This document shows, piece after piece, positions 10,897 through 20,212 of a stretch of 64,000 nucleotides of DNA; positions within the stretch are counted from its first letter, which is position 1; each line of letters starts with the position of its first letter. The stretch spans positions 124,001 to 188,000 of the forward strand of contig JAQJVL010001117.1 of assembly GCA_035578905.1 (NCBI GenBank), written 5' to 3'. The notes beneath the pieces were generated by a model that saw only the letters and a list, made by a program, of their open reading frames with translations, searched no databases and was not told the DNA's origin. A program made the position numbers and the translations under genes. The DNA is from Stictocephala bisonia. Lineage: Eukaryota > Arthropoda > Insecta > Hemiptera > Membracidae.

Positions 10897-12980
10897 AAAA
10901 TATCACAAAACACTAAACTAAATTCGAATAAACACTAAAATACTAATATATATATATATATACAGTAAAATACATGATAAACAATGTAAAAGTTGTGGGT
11001 CACGGGAGACGCACGTAGCACCGCAGAATGCTCGCACTGAACAAGGCACACACTGCACGTGTATTCAATATCCAAACTGGCTATAAACCAACCTTCTCTA
11101 TGGAGTGGCTGAACCACACTGACAACAAAAACAAAGCATTGTGCGCTGCGTCCCAGGTGACGCACCCGCTGCTCACCAGAGTTCGCGATGCGTCTCCGGA
11201 GACCCAGCCGCACTGAATGTGTTAATGAGATGACTTCAGCAGCGAAATACTTCACAGTTTTTTTAGAACATATTTTCACAAGAATAAAGCATCCAACATC
11301 AATGTTCTCGTTGTCCGGATCCTCTAGATCGGCAAAGTCTTCATTTGAAAGACCTTCATCTGCACATAAATTGTCTGGTTCATCTACATCCGATTCTGAT
11401 GAGCTTGGATAGGTTAATTTCTTTTTAACAACTTTAGGCTTAAATATTCTTGTAACTTTCTTCACACCTTTTGAGGCTTTTGCTAACTTCTGTGATTCAA
11501 TGCGTTGTTTTTCTGGGGTATCAGTCAAAATAAGAGATTTCCCTTTCGGTCTTCCCTTGCCAGTTTGCTTTCTGGGCAAATCTTTGGAGTAAGGTCGAAT
11601 GTCTTCGGGGGACACACCAAGCTTAGGCCTACTTGTCAAGGTGGAAGATGGACTTGATTCATTATTTAATATTGGAGGCCTAATGGTTTCATGTTTTGAT
11701 GTTGAGGAGGGCCTACTGGCTTCATTATTTGATGATGAAGTTCTATCAGTGATCTGTCTGATAGATGAGATTGATGTCCCATGTTTTGAACAGGATATTC
11801 ATCATAAGGAAGTTGACTTGACCCACTTACTACATCATTCATAGGGCGATCTGTAACATTAGAGGGTAAGGACTCTTTATCTGGAAAAATGTCTTCGTTC
11901 AATGGATAAAGCCCTGATTTCCTAAACCCTGTGTTTATATTGTTTGGAGTAAAGGCCAGTGTGAATGCTCGTCCAACCAACTCTGCAACATCGTAAATTG
12001 TTGCATGTTTCCCTACATTTAAAGGAATGCTCATCCAGTTGTTCATTGCTGTGTTGTAAAAAGCCTTGAAAGGTCCAAATACGCCTCTATCAAGTGACTG
12101 CATCTTATGGCTTGTGTGGGGGTGGAATGTTACAAGGGTTACCCCGTTGTCTTTAGCTAATTGTATGGTTTTGACCGAGATATGGCTTTCGTGGTTGTCC
12201 ATTAATAAAATCATTCGATTTGTTGGACTAGCACTCTAAACTTAACAAAGTGCTGCATAAATTCGTAAAATAAATCCTCATTGGACCATCCTGAAGGCGC
12301 AGCACCCCCAACCAATCCCGGTGGAGCACCTTTTAGCATATGGTCCTTGAAGTTCTTTCGAGGAAAGATCATCATTGGAGGTATAAAACCTCCCCCCGCA
12401 TTGACCGCAGCAATCATGGTAACATTAGTATCTCGTTCCCCGCTTGTCATACTTCCAACCTGCTTCAAGCCTTTAAAGTTTGCAAACACAAGAGCGACAT
12501 TAGCTTTATTAAAAGCTGTTGAACGAGCCAAGCTTGTAGCCTCGGGCTTCCTGAGGGACAATAGTCTTTGATGTCTTTGCCGAAAGGTCCTCAGGCACTC
12601 TTTTCCGGCCATTTTGAGGGCGTTCCATGAAGCATCATATTTTTTACTATTTTGCTTAGCAAATTGGTATGCCAATTCCCTAAATTTTTTAGGGTCAACC
12701 CGTAATTTAAATGAGATGCTTTTAAAATGTAATTCACAAGAAGCGTTTCTTCTGCATCAGTGAAGACTTTATTTGTGTCATTATTCTGTTTGTATTGAAA
12801 ATTAGTAAGACCACTTGCCATGTATTTTTTGACATGTCTAAGAAGTGTAACCTTATCTACATTGAACTCCTTTGCTGCACCATAAGCAGTTTTCCCATGC
12901 TTAGTGACCGCTTCCACAGCTCTCTCGAGGTCTTCTTTACACACTGGGGTTCTTTTCGCTCCAGTTTTACTTCTAGGCAT

Positions 12981-13157
12981 ATGAAAAAAACAACATACTT
13001 TGACTAATACCTAACAAATGACCCAATAAGGTTAGTGAGAGCCCTCTTTTATTTTAGGTATAAGATATACATTTTTATAAATTTATGGTGTGAAAAAATA
13101 AATAGGTAGGATGCTTTGTATTATTGTTTAAATTTTTATGAAACAGAGAAAGATTAA
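12981..13157. other. 5' untranslated part of pogo element L
   Basis: Short AT-rich stretch between the pogo transposase start and the TTAA (13154-13157) used by piggyBac J. It continues at 17347 beyond J. No gene seen. Confidence 0.5.
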
Positions 13158-14479
13158 CACTTATACGGAAACCCTAAGTTTATAACACAAATAGAAACCC
13201 CCGGTCTCACAGACCTCCATTTGTTTTAAGGGACTTAAACTAATAATTAAGCATTGTAGTTGGAAACTGTTTGTATTTTAAATGTTAAATTCACTTTAGC
13301 ACATTTTACATTGAGAAAATAAACAACATTTTACATTAAACAAAATAGAATATAAACTAATAAAACTAAAAAACAAAACTACACATAAGTTACATTTTAG
13401 AAAGAGTTTAATTTTATATTCAAATTTCAAATCAACAATTAATTCCAAAAAAGGCCATTTACACCTAAGGATTACTTTAAACATTATTTTGTAATGAGAA
13501 AAAAATATAATAACTAAATAATAAACTATTTCTATTACTAAGGTTTGTTATGTTTTCAACTACTTACTCTGTTTTGTCCCAATCCTCCCTCCAAACATAC
13601 ACGATTTATTTCCTATCATTCTTTGCACACTTGATACACACTTTTCTGCTACACTCTAGACAAATAGCCTTATGGCACACAATACACTTATAACCAGTTT
13701 TCCTCTTTTTGGCTGAAGGACAAGTGGAACAAGTCTTTCTTTTTTCGAGGCGGTCACTTGGGCCAGCTTCTTGTTGTACATTTTCTTCTGCTGCTGTGTC
13801 TCCCAAGACTCTCTTGATGGTCTCTCTCAGATCACGCTGTAGACTTGGAATTGCAAATCTCTTTTGCAGATGAGGGACAATAAGGTCATATTCCAAAGCC
13901 AGGGTAAAGTCAAAACGGTTCATCATAACAGTGTCCTTGTAGCTCATACACAGAATGAATGTATTTATTGATGCTATATTTAGAAGCCTATAAAATATGG
14001 CAAGGGGCCAGCGCCTAGTTTTCCTGCTTGAAGTGAATATAGCACACTTCATGTCAATGACATCCACCCCACATTTAGTTGCATTATAATCACATATCAT
14101 CTCTGGCTTATTTTTTTTTCATTGGATGAAATGGTGTGATGCATTGTAGATGTCAGTACTACAGCACGGTTTTTTTTTGGAACAAAACTTAGAATAGTCA
14201 TTTCATTCCTGAATCCATATAATGATGACGATACTTGTCTATCAGGTTTCTTCAAAAACTCCTCTGGAATAAATTTCTTATCTTGTTTCACTGTTCCCAA
14301 ATAAGTCAACTGTCTTTTGAGCAACTCGTCAAGAACTTCAATTGAAGTAAACCAATTGTCAGCAGTGATGTTTCTGTTGCTTGTCACAATTGGTTTACTA
14401 AGCCGGATGACGGATTGCGTTGGAATGCTGAGGCATTGTTCTTGTTCCGTCAACCCTACAGAATCGCTCCCCTTTCCTG

Positions 14480-14843
14480 TGTAGATATATGCATTTACTA
14501 AGTACGATGTTTTAGAGTCACACATACACATAATCTTGATGCCATACTTCTTAGGCTTATTGGGCATATAAACCCGGAAACTACATCTTCCCCTAAAAGG
14601 AACAAGCATCTCATCAATTGTAATGAATGCCGAAGGGGAATAAACACTTTTAATATTTTCTATGAAGGTGTCAAATATTTCCGATATTGGCGCTGCTTTA
14701 TTATATTGTTTCCTATCCTGTCGTGTTGCAGCATCGTCAAAATGAAGGCACATCAATAGTATCTGAAAACGTTTTTCTGACATAGTAGCCAAATAAATGT
14801 CACGGCTAAAAGGGCCTTTTGTAAACAAGGAATTAATTTTTTC
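14480..14843. repeat. 364-bp direct repeat, left copy
   Basis: Almost identical, without indels, to 16021-16384. It spans piggyBac J codons from the LFTKGPF region to NAYIYTG and keeps the catalytic TIDE motif. The pair flanks the mariner-like gene but is far too long for a target-site duplication. Confidence 0.85.
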
Positions 14844-14858
14844 AAGAAATTAATTTTT

Positions 14859-15847
14859 TCAGCATACTTTCACGTAGGGAATTCCATTGTCAGTCAGCCA
14901 TTTCTGCATATCTTGTTTCTTCCATGATGAGGTTGGCGCCGGGTTGACCTGTTTATTATGATAAGGTGCGTTATCGATAACTAATACACTTTTTGGCTTC
15001 AGGTTTGGGATTAGTTGTTCTTTGATCCACTTTTCGTAGTTATCAAAATTCATGTCTCCATGGTAATCTCCCTTTTTTAATCCAGACTTGAACATCAACA
15101 AACCGTTAGCCACGAATCCCTCATCGCCTCCTGCGTGTAAAACAATTACTCGAGAACCTTTGCTGACACATTTCTTCAGGCCACCAACTGTGGTGTCCGT
15201 TCAGGTTTTCTCAGTGGTTGTTGTGCTATGAAAATATGTTTATCCATGTACACAATCGGTCTCTTTTCTTTCCTATATCTGTCCACATTCACCAAGTAGT
15301 TCAACCTTAAATTTCGGATATCGCTTTTTTCAACGAGCAATTGTCTGTTGGATTCAGTTTTCTTCCAGCGGAAACCTAATTTTTTTACAACCTTACGAAC
15401 ACACCAAATACTTCCTTTGAAATCTATTTTATCCTTTAATACACGTAGTATTCCTCTGAGTGTAGGTCTTTCACCCTCGTTTAAATGAAATTCGTGAATT
15501 GTCTTGCGGATTACAGTTAAATCAAAATCATCGAATGTAGTTTTCAAATGTTTTCTGGGTCTCTTTTTTCTTGGGGTAGTGAACTTAGGCGATGACATAC
15601 CAGACACCTTATTTTGCTCATTGATGATTCTCCTAACACTACTAAAAGATACACCACAAGCATTAGCCACTTTAGTTTGTAAAGCTTTTTCACTTAAGCT
15701 GTTATTTTCTTTTTTCATATAATTATAAACATTGTGAATAATCTTCCTGCTCTGGCTGTGGATCACTTTTCTATCGACAGACTTACTCACTGGCGTTGTA
15801 TGCTGTAACGATGATGGCCCAGACATCCCTGGAGGTAACAGGTACAC
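14859..15847 (-). pseudogene. mariner/IS630-like transposase K, truncated
   Basis: The start near 15847 is followed by a helix-turn-helix-like region (LQTKVANACGVSFSSVRRI), TLRGILRVLKD, FRWKKTESNRQLL and IVYMDK (first-Asp region). A frameshift near 15180 follows, then FVANGLLMFKSGLKK, DYHGDMNFDNYEKW and VLVIDNAPYHNKQ (second Asp). The protein stops at GIPYVKVC before the third acidic residue. This is the DDE_3-type family common in insects. It lies between the two copies of a piggyBac J segment. Confidence 0.75.
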
Positions 15848-16020
15848 AACACTGCAAAATCCACTAGAATGTTTTCAGGAAGGCCGTAACACAAACACCA
15901 CCCACGGAGACAGAAACCAACTGAGGAGGTTGTTGCCCCAAACAGTTGTTCGGCGCATGCGCAAACTTTCTCTTTGTCACTGTGCATCCCCAGGACAGTT
16001 TCTTTACTCGCCTCACGGCC
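15848..16020. other. Non-coding flank of mariner-like element K
   Basis: Short GC-richer stretch between the start of the K transposase and the right copy of the 364-bp repeat. No gene or clear terminal repeat was found. Confidence 0.4.
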
Positions 16021-16384
16021 TGTAGATATATGCATTTACTAAGTATGATGTTTTAGAGTCACACATACACATAATCTTGATGAAATACTTCTTAGGCTTA
16101 TTGGGCATATAAACCCGGAAACTACATCTTCCCCTAAAAGGAACAAGCATCTCATAAATTGTAACGAATGCCGAAGGGGAATAAACACTTTTACTATTTT
16201 CTATGAAGGTGTCAAATATTTCCGATATTGGCGCTGCTTTATTATATTGTTTCCTATCCTGTTGTGTTGCAGCATCGTCAAAACGAAGGCACATCAATAG
16301 TATCTGAAAACGTTTTTCTGACATAGTAGCCAAATAAATGTCACGGCTAAAAGGGCCTTTTGTAAACAAGGAATTAATTTTTTC
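16021..16384. repeat. 364-bp direct repeat, right copy
   Basis: Equal in length to 14480-14843 with scattered substitutions. In this copy the piggyBac catalytic motif reads TIYEM instead of TIDEM. Its right edge is continuous with the N-terminal part of piggyBac J, so this copy is in the original context on that side. Confidence 0.85.
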
Positions 16385-17890
16385 GTTGTTAGATTTTAAC
16401 ACTGATGACACTATAAGTAAGCCAATCAGAGCATTTATTTCATCGTTGTCAGTGTCCCTGTAATTATTTTTTTTGTCTGAACCGACAAACCTGCACGTAC
16501 AGTACGAAGTTTTTGGTTTGTATTACTCACTATAACATCAATTATACTGTCATCAAGTAACAAATCCCACACTTGTTTTTTTGTAGGTTTGTTACCTAAA
16601 AGTCTTGCTCTTCCTTTCAAACCTGGTAGTGTCCGAATTATATTTCTTGCTGGTGTTCTCGTATTTCGTAAGGGTTCCTTGCTGCTCCACGCATTCGGTG
16701 CTCCGTATTCAGTTTTCTTTATCCGCTCCAAAAAATATGTTTCGTCTTCATGTTGCAGGTTATCAATTGTTATAACATCACGCACGTTTTCTCTAGCTAA
16801 CAATTCATTATCCTCCGCCTCAGAAGTTGAGTCGTCATCTTGTCTAGAACCAATGTGGTCATCTTCTTCAATCACGAAATCAGGATCTGCGTCCGAATCA
16901 TCTACGTCACTATCATCACTAATAAGGTCATCTTCATCGTCCAGTAGTGCACAAAGTGTGTCACTAAAATCTAGGTTAGTTGGTTGTAATAATCTTCTTT
17001 GGCGACTCATTTCAATTAATTGAAATGGTATACTACAACGTAAAAAGAAACCCTCGGTAAAAGAGACCGCACTAACATAAACGTAAATGGAAACCCTCGG
17101 TAAATAAGACCGCACTATCACACACGTACAGGGAAACCCTCGGTCAATGGGACGGGCAAGGTTTAGAAAATCAATAATTCATCACTAAACGCTGGACCGA
17201 AACTGAACAAAAAATGGGCGAAGGTCAAGCGGAGGAGTGGGGTGAAAGGTATTGGAAGGGAAAGTGCTGTCACTTAAGTGGTATTGCCAATGTAAGGGAA
17301 TTAAATTTCCCTCCCGGTCTACGTGACCGGGGTTTCCGTATAAGTGTTAAATGGGCCTCAGAGGTAGACATTGGAAATAAGTTTATTTCAAGTTATTTAC
17401 TGTGAATAAGTTAAATTAAAAGATTAGTAAGAGAAATGTAATAATGGTTCCTGTAGTTAGCAAATATATTGTACCTTGAACCGGTTCAAGGTACAAGACT
17501 TTGCTTAGGTTCAAGGTACCAGACTCTGCCATTTTGATTTTTCAACCTCCTTGTTCAGTTGAGGTTAAGTTTAGAATGAATTGGAAAACATGTAAATATA
17601 GCTAAACATGTTCTATAAGCCTTGTTCACTACATTAGCAGAATATCTTAACACTATTAGTTGAGAAAACAAAATATTATCACAAAGAAACTTACTTTTTG
17701 GTGTTGATTTTCACAATTAATTTTTAATGAATGGAGAGGTTATTCTTCTGTCCAACAAACTGCTTTGCACTAGCTCCTAGTGGCAAATGGATGAACTAGA
17801 GTTGGAGTTGTGCTGTTTTTCTCACATATAGTCCTGCAATTGGTATAGGTTCAAGGTACATGTAGGTTCAAGGTCCAACACTCTCCCCTA

Positions 17891-18665
17891 CATTACACTA
17901 ACAGAGTATACAGTTCTGATGTAGGTTTTGTTAGAGTTTTTATTTCTGCTATAGTGGCTTGAATAGCGTGGAAACATATTCATATGTTTATATACAAAAT
18001 CAGTTTGAAGGTGATTAGGTTTTGTGCCATGGTTACCATGTTTGCTCCTTTTATCTAAGTGCGGTAATAATAGACATGGCCCGTTTATTTGACCTTCTTC
18101 ATAATTACTTTCATCTGAGCTTAAACTTGAAATAGGATTGTTTTGTATAGGCCTAGAATCTCCAGACCTAGTGCATGCAACACGTTTCTTACTAATAGCA
18201 AAACTACTAGTGAAAGATTTAAGACATACTCTTACATCACTTTCTTCTCCATTTTTCAAGTAATAAGTATAGGTTTTATTTATTTTAGTCTTACTTGGAT
18301 CATTCTTTGATTTTTATATTCCCTTTTACATTGGCTACTTTTTATTAGGCCTAACAAAAAGGAATTTTGTAGTTTATAGTCGGCTAATTTATAGAATCCA
18401 ACAAAAATGTTATCACTATCTGTCTCTGAAATTTTATGATATTCACATCAACCTTGTTTAGCGTTTCAATTTCTCATAACACAAAAACATCCATCTCCTT
18501 GTCTTTTTGCTGGAACAAATTTTTTAGTTGTATCACTAATATAGCTTTCACCACTGTTTCTAAGTTTGTTTTCACTTTATTCCTCTTCCACATGTCTTGT
18601 TGTTTCACACAAGGGTTAGGTTTCTTAGATTTACTTACAATAACCTTAAACTCAGAACTAGCCAT
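17891..18665 (-). pseudogene. E1, N-terminal part of an uncharacterised transposon-like gene
   Basis: The start MASSEFKVIVSKSK at 18665 leads to a broken region whose three frames contain SGESYI, DNIFVGFYKLADYKLQNSFLLG and then (from about 18250) VRVCLKSFTSSFAISKKRV, KRSKHGNH and MFPRYSSHYSRNKNSNKTYI. This order (VCKxFF-like motif, R-GKHG, F-P-SHYSR) is the same as in the copy at 62-64 kb (GVCKKFFRATLDI, RGKHGKHA, IPKIESHYLRA). It ends at the TA where pogo L inserted; the frame resumes at 6411. It has several frameshifts. The function of the family is not known to me; a transposase is likely. Confidence 0.65.
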
Positions 18666-18733
18666 TTTAAGGTTATAATAAATCAACACTGATTGCAAGC
18701 AAACAACAGGTGAATGAAGTTGACTGCTGTCCC

Positions 18734-19200
18734 CAGTGTTGCCAATGACGTGTTGGCCAAATTCCCCGAAATTGTGCACAATTACCCGGAATAATCTTCT
18801 GAAATCCTCGAAAACTCCCTGAAAATATTATAGAGAATTTTCTCAACTAAACGGTTCAAATTTAATAAAACCGTAGTAATAACTATAGCATGTTTATTGT
18901 TTCTTCACTTAATTTCGGTATCGTCTTTATATAGCGAAATGCCTTACCTTATGCATAATATGGATAATGTAATGAAAACATAAATAGGCCTATCGTATTA
19001 TTATAAGCGTATATAATACAGGATTTATGTTTAAATTACATTATTTGTATGTTCGTAATAGTCTATTTGACTGCATTGAGCAATTAGCAACAACAATTTA
19101 GTTGTCAGAAAAATATTTATTATTGATTATTATTAACAAAAATGATTCGTGATAAGGACTAAAGATGATTAAAGATAGTCTAAGATATTTCCCAACACTG
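18734..19200. mobile_element. hAT-like non-autonomous element, about 467 bp
   Basis: It begins CAGTGTTGCCAATGACG and ends, inverted, CAGTGTTGGGAAATA; CAGTGTTGCCAA-type ends are common in hAT MITEs. The interior is AT-rich and non-coding with degenerate CCCCGAAATT/CCCGGAAT motifs like those at 35351-35607. No good 8-bp duplication was found, so boundaries are tentative. Confidence 0.4.
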
Positions 19201-19215
19201 ATCCTTAACATAAGA

Positions 19216-20107
19216 TGAGCGGTAAATGAGAGATGAGAAAATTAAATATTTATATCTAAATTGATTCGAAGGACCAGGGAATTTTTATATTAAAAAACGC
19301 CCAAAAAGTTAATGTCTATAGAGAGAGTTTGTGGATAATTTGTTGTTGCAAAATGGGACAAAATGTCGAGTAATATGTTGATAATTATAAAAATAAATAA
19401 AGTTACACACATGAAATGATGAAAACAGTACCTTGTCCAATATTCCAATTAGATGAGGGAAGGTCCAGAGACAACCGTTGGTGAGGTGGTAGCGAGGTCC
19501 ATCAATGTCCTGGTACAAAGTAGGGAAACGCCAACGAACGACAGTTCTCACTTCATTTCACCTTCTTGACACGAATCACGGTAGAACGCTTTCGCAAAGT
19601 TCATCTGCCACGGAAGCGCGCACAAAGGAAGTTCTAGAAGATCTTGAAGCACATATTACAATGGGAATTTACACAAGAGAATGTACAAAATATCACACAC
19701 AAAAATATTAAAAGACGTTTAAGAGTGGTTAACAGAGATTTAGAGAAACAATATAGAGAAAGCACGAGGCAGAGGGCCTCCAAAAGTGTATATTAGAGAA
19801 GTGCGCTGTGAGAGGGACGTTACAAGACAGAGTGAGGTGGCGTAAACCCCGCGTGGTGCAAAACGTTTTTAGAACAGTGCATTCCAACCAATCAGATTTC
19901 AAGACGACTGACTACGTCATATCGCCTGATTTATGTCGCTTTTAGAAAGCGTTATCCCCCTCTCTCTCTCTCTCTGTTGAGATATTTCAAATTAAAAAAT
20001 AATACAACTTAAAATGCGCTCTTGGCTTAAAAACTATTTCTTAATGCTAAAGTGTTAACACATTAAATGGTATTAGAAAACCTTAAAATAAATATAAGTA
20101 CTGAACA
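19216..20107 (-). repeat. Bel-Pao 3' LTR
   Basis: 892 bp, TG...CA ends in plus reading (TGAGCGG...CTGAACA). By eye it differs from the other LTR by about five substitutions and two short indels, concentrated in the first two thirds. It includes a CT simple repeat near 19957. Confidence 0.93.
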
Positions 20108-20120
20108 TTCCGGCCCCCTT
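20108..20120 (-). promoter_or_regulatory. Polypurine tract of the Bel-Pao element
   Basis: On the minus strand the sequence AAGGGGGCCGGAA lies directly against the 3' LTR. This is the expected position of the plus-strand primer for reverse transcription. Confidence 0.7.
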
Positions 20121-20212
20121 GAAGCATTGTAGGCTTCAACAACAAAGTCACACAATAGAAAATCACACCACACAGTTATTAGAGATTGGGGCACGGAACT
20201 AGAAAAGAGATT

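Larger units (their letters stand above)
7058..11221 (-). mobile_element. piggyBac element I inserted in the pogo transposase
   Basis: TTAA target copies lie at 7054-7057 and 11222-11225. The inverted termini are CACATTCACTGCGGC (left) and CACATTCAGTGCGGC (right, minus strand). The interrupted pogo reading frame rejoins perfectly when the element and one TTAA are ignored. The interior holds one transposase gene and a solo LTR. Confidence 0.92.
6854..12980 (-). pseudogene. pogo-type transposase of element L, split by piggyBac I
   Basis: Segments 12980-11226 and 7053-6854 form one gene. The N-terminus MPRSKTGAKRTPV leads to a psq-like helix-turn-helix (VTLLRHVKKYMAS). Next come a conserved FNKANVALVFANF block, then KQVGSMTSGERDTNVT, IPPMMIFPR, the second catalytic Asp in LLMDNHESHIS and the third in QSLDRGVFGP. 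Two frameshifts are visible (about 12660 and 12220). The block normally containing YN-DETG is absent between FANF and KQVG, so the first catalytic Asp is lost. The C-terminus KYFAAEVISL is cut at TTAA (11222) and resumes at 7053 as SECFYEVKYLKKD, ending in LSHFKVK. The product is inactive. Confidence 0.85.
13606..17010 (-). pseudogene. piggyBac J transposase, interrupted and frameshifted
   Basis: The start at 17010 (MSRQRRLLQPTN) leads to an acidic N-terminus, TPARNIIRTLPG, then a frameshift in an A-run near 16470, and SSVLKSNNEKINSLFTKGPF. The first catalytic region appears twice because of a 364-bp duplication. The left copy keeps TIDEMLVPFRGRC. The right copy has TIYEM and also KYFIK for KYGIK, so it has lost the Asp. 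Downstream are ITADNWFTSIEV (second Asp), a frameshift near 14100, GVDVIDMKCAIF (third Asp) and a Cys-rich C-terminus (CSTCPSAKKR, CHKAICLEC). Three or more lesions make it dead. It is closely related in plan to piggyBac B. Confidence 0.85.
13158..17346 (-). mobile_element. piggyBac element J inserted in pogo element L
   Basis: TTAA copies lie at 13154-13157 and 17347-17350. Inverted termini both read CACTTATACGGAAACCC from the outside. Subterminal repeats of the type GAAACCCTCGGT...AGACCG occur at 13192, 17048, 17091 and 17131. It carries a piggyBac transposase (minus) that is itself interrupted by a mariner-like gene and a duplication. Confidence 0.9.
6414..17888 (-). mobile_element. pogo-type element L (GGGGAGAGTGTTGAAC ends), carrying two piggyBacs
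   Basis: The left end is TA|GGGGAGAGTGTTGAACCTTGAACCTA and the right end, inverted, is AGGTCCAACACTCTCCCC|TA (TA at 6412-6413 and 17889-17890). Motifs of the form GGTTCAAGGTAC recur in both subterminal regions (about 6600-6660 and 17470-17520, 17845-17875). Removing the two nested piggyBacs leaves about 3.1 kb, a normal size for pogo elements. The transposase is minus strand, start 12980. TA duplication plus CENP-B/pogo-like protein support the assignment. Confidence 0.88.

Noticed and set aside
10935..11225. C-terminal part of the ORF 10935-11639 beyond KYFAAEVISL
   Set aside because: It reads into the terminal repeat and flank of piggyBac I; the true pogo continuation is at 7053-6854.
16589..17023. 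144-residue Ser-rich plus-strand ORF
   Set aside because: The Ser runs are the antisense of the acidic Asp/Glu N-terminus of piggyBac J.
6414..17888. Regularly recurring GTTCAAGGTAC-type words considered as a CRISPR-like array
   Set aside because: They are irregularly spaced, in both orientations and confined to the ends of a TA-flanked transposon; there are no spacers of uniform length.
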